Assembly (NCBI GenBank): GCA_038257245.1
Contig: JBBSJL010000001.1
Coordinates: 1 to 64,000, forward strand
Length of the DNA stretch: 64,000 nucleotides
Origin: JAGQNP01 sp038257245
Lineage (GTDB): Bacteria > Patescibacteriota > Saccharimonadia > Saccharimonadales > JACQNP01
Direction: 5' to 3'
Positions 17,354 through 26,698 of the stretch are shown piece by piece (the first letter of the stretch is position 1; each line of letters starts with the position of its first letter). Both the position numbers and the translations under genes were made by a program. Under the pieces are notes generated by a model. The model had not been told where the DNA came from and did not search any database. It saw only the letters and a list, made by a program, of their open reading frames with translations.

Positions 17354-19942
17354 GTGAAAAAAGTATTTAAACGGGTTTTGGGCGACCCACAAGCCCGAAC
17401 GTTAAAGCGTCTTCAAAAACGTGTTAAAGATATTAACGCGCTGGAGTCGAAGTACAAGAAACTGTCTGATAAAAAACTGATAGAACAAACCGATGTCTTA
17501 AAAAAGCGACTAAAAAAAGAATCTTTAGATAAAATTCTCCCAGATGCTTTTGCGCTTGTAAAGGAGGCCGCTACTCGAACTATAGGCCAGAGGCACTACG
17601 ATGTACAGCTTGTTGGTGGTATGGCCTTGCACGAAGGTAATGTGGCCGAAATGAAAACCGGAGAAGGAAAAACACTGGTTGCAACCTTACCGGTATACCT
17701 CAATGCTTTAACTGAAAAAGGGGTACATGTAGTAACGGTTAACGATTATTTGGCGCAACGTGATGCCGGATGGATGTCACAGATTTATAGCTTTTTGGGG
17801 CTACAAACAGGTGTAATAATTGCAGATGAGTCCTTTGTTTATGATAAAAGTTTTGAGAACAAAAAACATAATGATATCAGATTCAAACACCTAAAACCAT
17901 GCACTAGGCAAGATGCGTATGCAGCCGACATTACCTATGGCACCAATAATGAGTTTGGGTTTGATTATTTACGCGACAATATGGTCAGGGAGGTTGAGCA
18001 GCTAAGACAAAGAGATTTACACTATGCGATTGTTGACGAAGTCGACTCTATCCTAATTGATGAAGCCCGAACGCCACTTATTATTTCTGCCCCATCAGTA
18101 ACTAGCGGAAACGCATATTCACAATTCTCAAAAGTTACACGGCAGTTGAAACGAGATGAAGACTACGAAGTCGATGAAAAGAAAAAATCGGTAATATTAA
18201 ATGATGACGGAATAGAGCATGTTCAAAAGATTCTAGGGATAGATAGCTTATACGGCACAGATAATATTCGGACAATTTATCATTTAGAGCAGGCGCTTAA
18301 AGCCGAAGCGTTATTTAAGCGCGATAAAGACTATGTTGTTACTGCTGATGGTGAAGTAGTTATTGTCGATGAATTTACAGGTCGACTATTAAAGGGTCGA
18401 CGATATAATGAAGGGCTACATCAAGCAATCGAAGCAAAAGAAGGTGTAGAAGTGCAAGAAGAATCGATGACACTTGCAACGATTAGCTTTCAAAATTATT
18501 TCCGTTTATACGAAAAATTGTCCGGTATGACCGGAACGGCAGAAACAGAGAGTGAAGAGTTTCACCAAATCTATAAACTTGAGGTTATTCAAATCCCACC
18601 CAATAAACCATTGGTTAGAAATGACAAACCAGACAGAATTTATAAGACAGAACTTGGAAAGTTTAAGGCAATAGTTAGAGAAATAAAAACCTTGCACCAA
18701 AAAGGTCAGCCAGTACTTATTGGTACGGTTTCTATCGAAAAAAACGAATTACTAAGTAGTTTGCTCGATAAAGCTAAAGTTCCTCACCAAGTTTTGAACG
18801 CGAAAAATAACGAACGCGAAGCAACAATTGTCGAAGGTGCAGGACAAAAGGGTGCAGTTACATTAGCAACTAACATTGCCGGACGTGGTACGGATATTGT
18901 CTTAAGTGAAGAAGTAAAAAAAGTAGGTGGGCTATTTGTGCTTGGTTCGGAAAGACACGAATCAAGACGTATAGACAATCAGTTACGAGGGCGATCTGGC
19001 CGACAGGGTGATCCCGGTATGACACAATTCTTTGTAAGCACTGAAGATGATCTTATGCGGGTATTTGGAGGTGATAGAATTGCGTCTGTAATGGAGAGAT
19101 TAGGTGTTGATGATGAGACACCCATAGAAAACAGAGTTATATCAAAATCACTTGAAGGTGCGCAAAAAAAAGTAGAAGGTCATAATTTTGACTCACGTAA
19201 AAACGTTGTTCAGTATGACGATGTTATGAATAGACATCGGCGCGCAACGTATTCGATGCGTAAGGAAATGTTACACAAAGGCGACATAAGTAAACGTATC
19301 AAAATGATAATTGAAGATGAATCTAATGCGATGGCAAAATCTGACCTGTTACTAAGTGACAAATTTGAAGAAGTTATTAAAGAAGTCTTCCCGCTCGACG
19401 ATAAATCGCTCGACAGATTGTTTGATTCTGATTCCACTAAGTTTGGTGAAACTCTAAAGACGGAAGCTCTTGAGCTTTATGAGGCTCGTGAAGCAGCATT
19501 TGGATCTGATATTATGCGCAAAATTGAGACGGATATTTACTTACAGATCCTAGATAATTTATGGATGCAACACCTAGAAAACATGGACCACATGCGTGAA
19601 GGAATTCATTGGATATCCGTTGGGCAAAGAGATCCGTTGGTGGAGTATAGGCGTCAGTCCCAAGTTCTATTTGAAGAAATGCAAGGCATTCTTCGACGTG
19701 AAGTGCTGCGCGCTATGTTTAATGCCGAACCAGTTGATTTAGATGAACAAACTGAAACAGAACTAACTAAGGCTGCTCGAAAATCTGTAAGCAATGCCGA
19801 TCAAATATTGGCAGCAGAAGAATTTCATGAAACTGATTTTGTGCCAGCAAAAGAAGCATTTCAAGTCAAAAAAGAAGCAAAGACTGGTAAAAAGAAATCT
19901 AGAAAAGCCGAGCGAAAACGCAAAAAAGCCGGTCGCAAATAA
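17354..19942 (+). CDS. secA: Preprotein translocase ATPase SecA
   Basis: Motor that pushes unfolded preproteins through SecYEG at the cytoplasmic membrane. Walker A (MKTGEGKTLV) is near residue 100, the DEAD-like box (VDEVDSILIDEARTPLI) near 226, and helicase motif VI-type residues (RGRSGRQGDPG) near 548. The preprotein cross-linking domain sits between the two halves of NBD1. The C-terminus ends in a Lys/Arg-rich tail (KKKSRKAERKRKKAGRK) and lacks the CxCx8C(H/C) zinc motif used for SecB binding. GTG start with an SD. Length 862 aa is typical. Confidence 0.97.
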   Translation: MKKVFKRVLGDPQARTLKRLQKRVKDINALESKYKKLSDKKLIEQTDVLKKRLKKESLDKILPDAFALVKEAATRTIGQRHYDVQLVGGMALHEGNVAEMKTGEGKTLVATLPVYLNALTEKGVHVVTVNDYLAQRDAGWMSQIYSFLGLQTGVIIADESFVYDKSFENKKHNDIRFKHLKPCTRQDAYAADITYGTNNEFGFDYLRDNMVREVEQLRQRDLHYAIVDEVDSILIDEARTPLIISAPSVTSGNAYSQFSKVTRQLKRDEDYEVDEKKKSVILNDDGIEHVQKILGIDSLYGTDNIRTIYHLEQALKAEALFKRDKDYVVTADGEVVIVDEFTGRLLKGRRYNEGLHQAIEAKEGVEVQEESMTLATISFQNYFRLYEKLSGMTGTAETESEEFHQIYKLEVIQIPPNKPLVRNDKPDRIYKTELGKFKAIVREIKTLHQKGQPVLIGTVSIEKNELLSSLLDKAKVPHQVLNAKNNEREATIVEGAGQKGAVTLATNIAGRGTDIVLSEEVKKVGGLFVLGSERHESRRIDNQLRGRSGRQGDPGMTQFFVSTEDDLMRVFGGDRIASVMERLGVDDETPIENRVISKSLEGAQKKVEGHNFDSRKNVVQYDDVMNRHRRATYSMRKEMLHKGDISKRIKMIIEDESNAMAKSDLLLSDKFEEVIKEVFPLDDKSLDRLFDSDSTKFGETLKTEALELYEAREAAFGSDIMRKIETDIYLQILDNLWMQHLENMDHMREGIHWISVGQRDPLVEYRRQSQVLFEEMQGILRREVLRAMFNAEPVDLDEQTETELTKAARKSVSNADQILAAEEFHETDFVPAKEAFQVKKEAKTGKKKSRKAERKRKKAGRK

Positions 19943-19956
19943 GTGGCAAACAGAAG

Positions 19957-21252
19957 ATGAAACATGTAGTTCAGGAAGTGTCTTTTGCAAATGGCTCCAA
20001 GGGTTTATTCATAAATATACCTGATGCATCAGTGATGAGTTTTCAGATAAATTTTCGCGCGGGCGAGTACTTGGTAGATAAGAACAAATGGGAGACACCT
20101 CACCTAATGGAACACATATTACTTGGAGCCAACGAATTGACACCCAAGGCTAGATTGTTCCAGGCAGAGTTCGAAAAAAACGGAGCATATTCTAATGCCA
20201 GTACCAGTAGTTACGACATTGTGTACGAAGCCGAATGTGCTGATTTTGAATGGGATCGGATCGCGAGCTTGCTCATGATATCTATATCGAAGCCTCTATT
20301 TTTAGAGGAAGAATTTAATGCCGAGTTCGGTAACGTTACTGAAGAGCTTAACGCTAGATCAAATAATCATTTTAGACAATTAAGTCTGACGTTAAGACGA
20401 GATTTTGGCTACTACTCCTTAACTGACCACGAAAGACTGAAGTTAATAAATAATGTTAACCTACAAGACGTCATTGACCACTATACTAATACGCACACTT
20501 CTTCAAATATGCAGTTTGTAATTGCAGGTAAACTCACGAAGACTAGAATTAAAATACTTGAGTCACTTTTAGGTGGTATGGAGCTAAGCCAGGGTGATGG
20601 TCGTTTGGAACTACCAGACGAAGTTCCTAAAACTCTAAAACAACCACTATACATAGAAAACGAATCAGTTGATAACCTGTACTTTTATCTAGATACATTT
20701 ATGCGAAGACGAATGACCAACCAGGAAAATGATGCGCTAAGTTTACTGAACACTATGTTAACCGAAACGCTTAACTCTATGATTTACGGTACGGCCCGTG
20801 AAAAAGGACTTGTTTATAGTATGAGCTCTGGTATTGGGCAGACAAAACATAGCAGTAATTGGTGGTTTGGCGCTCAAGTATTACCAAAAAATTCACCAGA
20901 ACTCTTAAATATACTAATTGATGAAATTGCCAATGTATTTAAGTCGAAAATATCTAACCAAGACATAAAGTCAGCCAAACAATATGCATTAGGTAAGTTC
21001 CAAAGAAGTGGTCAGACTGTCAGTGGTACTGCTGATGGCTATGCAAACAGGTATTTTTTTGATGAACATGTAGACGATTTTTTTAATATACCCAAAAGGA
21101 TAAAAGCAATTACCAGGGAGTCGATTGTGGACGTGTCTAAGGCTATGTTTGTTGATAATGTATGGGGACTTGGTGTTTTAGGGAGTTGTGGGCAAAAATT
21201 TACTGACAAATTGGACGATCAACTTCGTGATCTTTGGAATCAAAAACTGTAG
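19957..21252 (+). CDS. M16-family zinc peptidase
   Basis: Pitrilysin-type metallopeptidase. The inverted zinc motif HxxEH is present as HLMEH (H49, E52, H53), with the distal Glu expected in the EEFNAEFGNVTEEL segment (about residues 117-130). A second M16-like half follows (C-terminal R/Y region with GTAREKGLVYSMSSG). At 431 aa it is a single-unit protein like bacterial PqqL/YmxG-type peptidases. No signal peptide is visible. It starts 14 nt after secA, so it may share the secA transcript. Substrate unknown. Confidence 0.88.
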   Translation: MKHVVQEVSFANGSKGLFINIPDASVMSFQINFRAGEYLVDKNKWETPHLMEHILLGANELTPKARLFQAEFEKNGAYSNASTSSYDIVYEAECADFEWDRIASLLMISISKPLFLEEEFNAEFGNVTEELNARSNNHFRQLSLTLRRDFGYYSLTDHERLKLINNVNLQDVIDHYTNTHTSSNMQFVIAGKLTKTRIKILESLLGGMELSQGDGRLELPDEVPKTLKQPLYIENESVDNLYFYLDTFMRRRMTNQENDALSLLNTMLTETLNSMIYGTAREKGLVYSMSSGIGQTKHSSNWWFGAQVLPKNSPELLNILIDEIANVFKSKISNQDIKSAKQYALGKFQRSGQTVSGTADGYANRYFFDEHVDDFFNIPKRIKAITRESIVDVSKAMFVDNVWGLGVLGSCGQKFTDKLDDQLRDLWNQKL

Positions 21253-21332
21253 ATAATAGTTAACAACTGGCACCCTATACGAATTTGTTAGCGCTTATGT
21301 TACGATGATACTAATTAAAAGTAAAAAACATA

Positions 21333-22280
21333 ATGGATCAAGCAGATAATACAAATCAAGACATTGAACCAACAGAAGTAAATGGGAACCTGTCCGTTAA
21401 TAATCCCAAGCTTCAGCCTAATCAAATTACCCCAGATCAATCTATCCCGATCAGTACGGCTATGCCACAACCTACAACTGTCGCACCAAACATGGTTCAA
21501 CAGGTGAGTGCCTTAAATCAGCCAACCGCACAGCAAATAAATATTTCTCAAGGCGTGAATAACAACTACCAGCAGAGTCCATCACATCCAACGTCTACGC
21601 CGCAACCTGGCCCACGAAAGGCCAGATCAATACTAGTTATTATTGGTGCAGTATTTACAGTTTTGGTTATATTATCGACTTTAGCATTCGCAGGTGTTAA
21701 ATTTTTAAGTAATAAGGAATTCACTGGTAATTACAATAATCTGATATCACATTCATATAATAACGACGTAACAGCAAGTGGAGGTTTCCAGTTTCTTGTT
21801 CCAGCTACAATGACAGAAAATCGAAAAGACATTGGTAAGGTAGAGTTTCAGCAAATTACGCCAGAAAAGCAGATTTTGAAATCTAATGATGGGTGGGAAT
21901 CAATTATTACTGCCAGCGGGAAAAGCGCCGGGAGTAATGATGAGATAATCAAGGGATTTAAAGACGAAGGTAATTCCATCGGACGTCTCTCTTATGTACA
22001 GATTATTGTCAATAATTTTATTAAGATACTGGAAGATCAAGAATATAAAGATACTTCAGCAAGCGTAAGGGATGATCTTTCAGACTACGATAATGCAAAA
22101 GTCGTTATGGATTACACCTACACAGAAACAGGCTCATCGCAGAGTATTAGCGGACGACGAATTATTATTTTTCGCCCAGATAGTACATATAACTTTGATA
22201 TAAAAGCAGTAACAAAGTTATGGAATAAAAACTTTGTAAATTTTGATCAAATATCATTAAGTTTTAAAGAAAGCACATAG
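21333..22280 (+). CDS. Single-pass membrane protein with Pro/Gln-rich N-terminus (315 aa)
   Basis: Not recognised as a named family. Residues 1-88 are low-complexity and rich in Pro, Gln, Asn and Thr, then PGPRKAR precedes a transmembrane helix (about 97-122, SILVIIGAVFTVLVILSTLAF). The C-terminal 190 residues form a likely extracytoplasmic domain starting with FQFLVPATM, of a kind seen in PsbP-like lipoproteins. The same architecture recurs in two other genes of this window (22354 and 37551). The stop codon lies inside the left arm of a terminator. Confidence 0.65.
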   Translation: MDQADNTNQDIEPTEVNGNLSVNNPKLQPNQITPDQSIPISTAMPQPTTVAPNMVQQVSALNQPTAQQINISQGVNNNYQQSPSHPTSTPQPGPRKARSILVIIGAVFTVLVILSTLAFAGVKFLSNKEFTGNYNNLISHSYNNDVTASGGFQFLVPATMTENRKDIGKVEFQQITPEKQILKSNDGWESIITASGKSAGSNDEIIKGFKDEGNSIGRLSYVQIIVNNFIKILEDQEYKDTSASVRDDLSDYDNAKVVMDYTYTETGSSQSISGRRIIIFRPDSTYNFDIKAVTKLWNKNFVNFDQISLSFKEST

Positions 22281-22316
22281 TATTCGAAAGAACTTAGTAA
22301 TACTTGTGCTTTTTTG
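22271..22316 (+). terminator. Intrinsic terminator overlapping the upstream stop codon
   Basis: AAGCACA + AGTATT (22271-22277, 22279-22284) pairs with AATACT + TGTGCTT (22299-22311), a 13-bp stem with one bulged T, followed by TTTT. The bulge is the T of the TAG stop codon of the upstream gene. Confidence 0.8.
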
Positions 22317-22353
22317 GGTAGCTGTATACAATTAATGTTAAGACGGAATTTCA

Positions 22354-23538
22354 ATGGAAAATAATGATCAAAATCAGTTAGACAATAATTCATTAACAGA
22401 TACAGGCATGGTTACTGGCATTCCTGCTGGGGATCAGCGTGCTGTTCCAAATCAGCCCAATATAGGACAACAGGTAGTACCTCACGTTGAAATGACCCAG
22501 GGTCAGGACACGATGCCGCAGCAGGTTGTTATAAAACCGGGACAGCAGGTACTACAGACTGTTCAACAACCACAGGTAATAACTGAAACACCTGTTTTAC
22601 AACAAGCACCAGTAGTAACTAATCAACCATTAGAAAACACAGAGCAACAGACAGTAAGTAGCGGGCTGCCAGTTGCTGTTGCAAATTCATCACAAGAAAG
22701 CTTCAATACTCAGCCGACAAATGTCACGGGTTTGGGTATAGAAGAAAGGCAACAACCTTTAATTCAGACTACGAATAAGAAGCCACCCCTAGTGACACTC
22801 GTTGCTAAGTTGACATTTAGAGGTGATAACAACCGCGGGCCACAGACACTGTTTACAAAAATATTTGGAATTGTCCTAGTTGTCATTGCATTAGCGGGTT
22901 CTGGAGCAAATATTTATGCGGCTAAGCATGTCCAAGATTCAAGACAGGCACTAAAAGAATACTCAAACCCTAATGCAGCTCAAAAAGAAAAAGATAAGAA
23001 AAAGGCAATAGAAGATAGTGCAATAGAAATTCAGGACTTGAAAGATGGGAAACTAGATGTTTCAAAACTTTTCGATTCAGAACTAGCGAAAAGACCACAA
23101 GACATAAAGGGAGAAAAAAATAAGCAAATAAATCTGTCGAATGGTGTTTCATTCGCTGTTCTAGATGTGAAAAGGGGTTGGGATTCCGGCGATCAATATA
23201 ACAAACCTGCGTCAGGAAAAGAATTTGTACTAGTAAAAATAACTGGCGGAAATCGATCCAAATCAGGATCTCGCTCTATCACGGGATATGACTTTAAGCT
23301 CCTAAATTCAAAAGGTGGGCTACAGGATTCAAAATATTTAAGAACTGGTGCTATAAGCGATAACGGGTTTGAAGATTCTGGGAGTCTAAGCCCAGGCGAT
23401 ATCAGAACAGGTTATGTTCTTTATGAGTTAGATATTAATGAAAAGGCTGTACTTATATTTGAAGATAAAGGATTTGATTACGAGAACGGTAACAATGGAA
23501 AAGAGTTTCTTATAAAAGCGTCAATGGAGATAAACTAG
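22354..23538 (+). CDS. Membrane protein with Pro/Gln-rich N-terminus and DUF4352-like domain
   Basis: Residues 1-145 are low-complexity (Gln, Pro, Val, Thr; for example QQPQVITETPVLQQ). A membrane helix follows at about 170-190 (IFGIVLVVIALAGSGANIY), then a charged helical linker and a beta-rich domain (about 255-394) that resembles DUF4352/telokin-like domains (SFAVLDVKRGWDS, EFVLVKITGGN, GYVLYELDINEKAVLIFED). The C-terminal domain should be outside the membrane. A TACAAT box (22327-22332) between the terminator and the ATG is the best promoter candidate. The next gene overlaps by one base. Confidence 0.65.
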   Translation: MENNDQNQLDNNSLTDTGMVTGIPAGDQRAVPNQPNIGQQVVPHVEMTQGQDTMPQQVVIKPGQQVLQTVQQPQVITETPVLQQAPVVTNQPLENTEQQTVSSGLPVAVANSSQESFNTQPTNVTGLGIEERQQPLIQTTNKKPPLVTLVAKLTFRGDNNRGPQTLFTKIFGIVLVVIALAGSGANIYAAKHVQDSRQALKEYSNPNAAQKEKDKKKAIEDSAIEIQDLKDGKLDVSKLFDSELAKRPQDIKGEKNKQINLSNGVSFAVLDVKRGWDSGDQYNKPASGKEFVLVKITGGNRSKSGSRSITGYDFKLLNSKGGLQDSKYLRTGAISDNGFEDSGSLSPGDIRTGYVLYELDINEKAVLIFEDKGFDYENGNNGKEFLIKASMEIN

Positions 23539-23876
23539 TGATATTATATATACTCGCACAATCTGTGCCGAAATTTACAGCATATAAAGTTGATCTTGAT
23601 GCGGAGTTTGTCATACCAATTTTTTATCTCGTTCCTTTAATTCTATGCTTGTTGTTGCATAAGTTTGCTCCAAAAATTCTATACATTGTAGCTGGTCTTA
23701 TTTTTACATTATCTTTAGCTTTTCTTGCATTCGTTCTTTATAAAGATTATGCGATTTGGAAGTTCGTAATGCCAGTGATTGCCGTTCTTGGGGGCTTGTC
23801 TGGTCTTTCTGGCTGGGTAAGATTCTTAATTAAAAAGATAAAGAATATTGGGGATGACGATTCCTACATAAGTTAG
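23538..23876 (+). CDS. Small membrane protein, about three helices (112 aa)
   Basis: Not recognised. Three to four hydrophobic stretches (about residues 1-8, 27-45, 48-68 and 75-95) make it a polytopic membrane protein. It begins with GTG overlapping the stop of the upstream DUF4352-like gene (TAGTG), so its translation is probably coupled to it. It may serve the same surface complex, but this is inference from position only. Confidence 0.55.
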   Translation: MILYILAQSVPKFTAYKVDLDAEFVIPIFYLVPLILCLLLHKFAPKILYIVAGLIFTLSLAFLAFVLYKDYAIWKFVMPVIAVLGGLSGLSGWVRFLIKKIKNIGDDDSYIS

Positions 23877-23889
23877 TATCCATCCAAGC

Positions 23890-23898
23890 TGTTATAAT
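23890..23898 (+). promoter_or_regulatory. Extended -10 box (TGT TATAAT) for prfB
   Basis: TGT followed by a perfect TATAAT (23893-23898) ends 9 nt before the ATG. The leader would be about 3 nt, so the mRNA is nearly leaderless and lacks an SD. Confidence 0.65.
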
Positions 23899-23907
23899 AG
23901 CTGAGAA

Positions 23908-24987
23908 ATGCTGGTAATTATAAAAAAAGTAAATGAACTTGACACAGAAGTGGCAGACGTTATGAGACGTCTGGACATTGAAGCCCTAAAACAAGAAGCA
24001 GAAGAACTAAAAATTCAGTCGCTCGGACAAGAGTTTTGGGCAGATAATATTAAAGCCCAAGAAGTCATGAAGAAGATTAGTAAGTTGGAATCTAGAATTC
24101 AACCATGGATTGAAATTGAAACTGAGCTTAGTGAGGTCAAAGAGCTCGCACAACTAAATGACGACAGCATTTCACCAGATCTTAAAAAACAATTAGCAAA
24201 CATAAATAAAAAGCTTTTGGCATTAAAAAAAGAACTACAGTTTTCTGGTAAGTATGATGACCATGATGTAATTCTAAGCATACATGCTGGGGCAGGCGGT
24301 ACGGATGCCCAAGATTGGGCTCAAATGTTAATGCGTATGTATGTACGGTGGGCTGAATCGCATAATTACAAAGTCATTATGATAGATGAATCCTCTGGGG
24401 ACGAGGCAGGTATAAAAAGTGTAACTTTGGAAATCGAAGGTAAATTTGTATTCGGTAAGCTTCAATATGAACATGGGGTACATCGTTTAGTTAGGCTAAG
24501 TCCGTTTAACTCAGATAATCTACGCCAAACAAGTTTTGCGAAAGTAGAAATCATGCCAAAGGTGGATACACCCAACGAAGTCGAAATTGATGAAGGTGAT
24601 CTAAAAATAGATGTGTATAGAAGTGGTGGTAAAGGAGGACAGTCTGTAAATACAACTGATTCGGCGGTGAGGGTAACCCATATACCAACAAAAACAGTAG
24701 TTGCGATTCAAAACGAACGTAGTCAAATTCAAAACAAAGAAACTGCTATGACAATATTGCGTTCGAGACTTGCTCAATTACAGATAGAACAGCATGCTGA
24801 AAAAGTATCAGAGCTAAAAGGTCCGAATCAATCAGCTGAGTGGGGCAACCAAATCCGTAGCTACGTACTACACCCGTATAAACAGGTCAAAGATCTGCGG
24901 TCTAAATACGAAACTAGCGATGCTGACGGTGTATTGGATGGCAAATTAGATGACCTAATTAATGCTAATCTAGAGAATAACCTTTAG
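23908..24987 (+). CDS. prfB: Peptide chain release factor 2
   Basis: Terminates translation at UAA and UGA. The stop-codon recognition motif SPF (RLVRLSPFNS) is at about residue 197 and the catalytic GGQ (SGGKGGQSVN) at about 243-245. Length 359 aa is normal. The reading frame is continuous from the N-terminal helical domain, so the +1 programmed frameshift found in many prfB genes is absent here. Its presence fits UGA being a stop in this genome. It has its own near-leaderless promoter and precedes ftsE by 22 nt. Confidence 0.96.
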   Translation: MLVIIKKVNELDTEVADVMRRLDIEALKQEAEELKIQSLGQEFWADNIKAQEVMKKISKLESRIQPWIEIETELSEVKELAQLNDDSISPDLKKQLANINKKLLALKKELQFSGKYDDHDVILSIHAGAGGTDAQDWAQMLMRMYVRWAESHNYKVIMIDESSGDEAGIKSVTLEIEGKFVFGKLQYEHGVHRLVRLSPFNSDNLRQTSFAKVEIMPKVDTPNEVEIDEGDLKIDVYRSGGKGGQSVNTTDSAVRVTHIPTKTVVAIQNERSQIQNKETAMTILRSRLAQLQIEQHAEKVSELKGPNQSAEWGNQIRSYVLHPYKQVKDLRSKYETSDADGVLDGKLDDLINANLENNL

Positions 24988-24992
24988 CTATT

Positions 24993-25001
24993 TGCTATAA
25001 T
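24993..25001 (+). promoter_or_regulatory. Extended -10 box (TGC TATAAT), leaderless ftsE promoter
   Basis: TGC plus TATAAT (24996-25001) ends 8 nt before the ATG at 25010. No SD is present. Confidence 0.65.
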
Positions 25002-25009
25002 AAAGACAT

Positions 25010-25690
25010 ATGATACTTCTGGATAGAGTTACAAAATCATACAGCCGCAGCGGTGCCGCTTTGGATCGAATAAGTTTGCATATTGAACCAAAAGAATTCG
25101 TTATTATTATTGGTAAAAGCGGAGCAGGTAAATCGACGCTACTAAAACTTTTAACCAGAGAAGAGAGACCAACTAGCGGCAAAATCGTGGTTGGTGGTGT
25201 GGATTACGACAAATTGAAAGATCGTGACATACCGCTATTAAGGCGAAAAATTGGGGTTGTTTTCCAAGACTTTAAACTTCTTCCTAACAAGAATGTATTT
25301 GAAAACGTAGCGTTCGCATTGGAAATTGTCGGATATGGTAACAAAGAAATAAATCATACCGTGCCAAGGGTATTAGATATAGTAGGGTTAAAAGGCAAAG
25401 AAAAGCGTATGCCCTTGGAATTATCAGGTGGTGAGCGCCAACGGGTGGCTATTGCCAGGGCAATAGTACGCCAGCCAAAAATTCTTATTGCCGATGAGCC
25501 AACAGGCAATCTAGATCCAAAACATGCATGGGATGTAATTAAGGTGCTAGAAAAAATTAACCGCTATGGCACCACTGTCCTTCTAACTACCCATAATCAG
25601 GATATCGTCAATAAGCTTAAACGCAGAGTCGTAGTTATAAATGACGGCAAAATCGAAAGCGATAGAGCTAACGCGGAGTACAAACACTAA
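25010..25690 (+). CDS. ftsE: Cell division ATP-binding protein FtsE
   Basis: ATPase of the FtsEX complex, which transmits a signal across the membrane to activate peptidoglycan hydrolases at the septum. Walker A GKSGAGKST is at about residues 35-43, the Q-loop at VFQDFKLLPNKNVFENVA, signature LSGGERQRVAIARA near 140, and Walker B IADEPTGNLDP near 160. Length (226 aa) is typical. ftsX follows with a one-base overlap and a CHAP hydrolase comes next, which supports the FtsE assignment over other ABC ATPases. Confidence 0.95.
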   Translation: MILLDRVTKSYSRSGAALDRISLHIEPKEFVIIIGKSGAGKSTLLKLLTREERPTSGKIVVGGVDYDKLKDRDIPLLRRKIGVVFQDFKLLPNKNVFENVAFALEIVGYGNKEINHTVPRVLDIVGLKGKEKRMPLELSGGERQRVAIARAIVRQPKILIADEPTGNLDPKHAWDVIKVLEKINRYGTTVLLTTHNQDIVNKLKRRVVVINDGKIESDRANAEYKH

Positions 25691-26634
25691 TGAGACGCAA
25701 GTTCATTACATTCACCAGAATTATTCGTGCAGGGCTGCAGAATTTTGCTAGAAACCTGACACTGGGGATAGCCGCTATGGCCGTAATGGTTATTACTCTA
25801 ACAATAGTGTTGTTTTCAGTAATAGTTAATGAAACATTTGTTCATACAGTACAGCAAATAACAGATAGGATTGATATATCTGTTTATCTTGTTGATGATA
25901 TCAAAAATGATCAATTAGATAATCTTATCAATGACCTAAAGTCTGACAAAAATGTTAAATCCGTAGAATATATTTCTAAAGATCAAGCATTAGAAATCTA
26001 CAAGCAGCAGAATGTTGATAATGTAGATCTTCTGGTAGCTATATCACAAACCGATAATCCACTACCAGCCAGCTTACAGATAAAACCAGTAGACCCCAAC
26101 CAGATCGAACCGATTAAACAATTTTTAGAACAACCAGAAATTGCAAAATTACAGTCTGACGAAACATCCTATTCGGGTGACAGGAAAGACGCAATCGACA
26201 AAATTTCACAAGCCACGAAGTTTTTTAGAGAAGCTGGGTTTGTAGGCATAGTAGTTTTTATGATGGTATCAATACTAATAATTTTCAACACAATCAAGAT
26301 GGCAATATTTAATCGTCGTGAAGAACTAACCATAATGCGATTACTCGGTGCTAGCACTACTTATATACGTGGTCCATTTATAATTGAAACAATTGTTTAC
26401 GGTATTATTGCAGGAGTGGTGTCTGTTTCTCTAGTTAGTGCTATGTTCGCAGTATCTGCTTCGGCTTTCGATGCCAGTAGCCTAGGTCTACTAGATATTA
26501 AGTTTGCTAATGATTATTTTGCCAAAGGGTTCTGGGTTATTATTAGCGCCCAGATTGGAATAGGTATACTAATAGGATCATTTTCTTCACTAATTGCTAC
26601 ACGACGATATCTAAAGTTTAAATCCCCAAAGTAA
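25690..26634 (+). CDS. ftsX: Cell division protein FtsX
   Basis: Membrane subunit of FtsEX. A helix at about residues 20-45, a roughly 130-residue extracytoplasmic loop with the family pattern (RIDISVYLVDDIKNDQLDNL, LPASLQIKP), and three further helices (about 178-200, 225-255 and 282-305) with the cytoplasmic motif FNRREELTIMRLLGASTTYIRGPF between them. Length (314 aa) is typical. The external loop should bind the coiled coil of the hydrolase encoded just downstream. Confidence 0.94.
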   Translation: MRRKFITFTRIIRAGLQNFARNLTLGIAAMAVMVITLTIVLFSVIVNETFVHTVQQITDRIDISVYLVDDIKNDQLDNLINDLKSDKNVKSVEYISKDQALEIYKQQNVDNVDLLVAISQTDNPLPASLQIKPVDPNQIEPIKQFLEQPEIAKLQSDETSYSGDRKDAIDKISQATKFFREAGFVGIVVFMMVSILIIFNTIKMAIFNRREELTIMRLLGASTTYIRGPFIIETIVYGIIAGVVSVSLVSAMFAVSASAFDASSLGLLDIKFANDYFAKGFWVIISAQIGIGILIGSFSSLIATRRYLKFKSPK

Positions 26635-26659
26635 GCAATAATAACAGGGGTGATAACGC

Positions 26660-26688
26660 TTGCAAATAGTTGTAATCTGTGCTAGTAT
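26660..26688 (+). promoter_or_regulatory. Promoter of the PcsB-like hydrolase gene
   Basis: TTGCAA (26660-26665), 17-nt spacer, TGC-TAGTAT (-10 at 26683-26688). Transcription should start about 26695, a few bases before the ATG at 26699. The in-frame TTG at 26660 is the -35 box itself and not a start codon. Confidence 0.75.
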
Positions 26689-26698
26689 TAAAAAGCTT

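Noticed and set aside
23908..24987. Programmed +1 frameshift in prfB
   Set aside because: The reading frame is open from the near-leaderless ATG through the GGQ motif to the stop, with no internal TGA, so no frameshift is needed.
26660..26698. TTG at 26660 as the start of the PcsB-like hydrolase
   Set aside because: This TTG is the first three bases of the -35 box TTGCAA, and the codons up to 26698 lie in the promoter. ATG 26699 is the better start and leaves a proper signal peptide.
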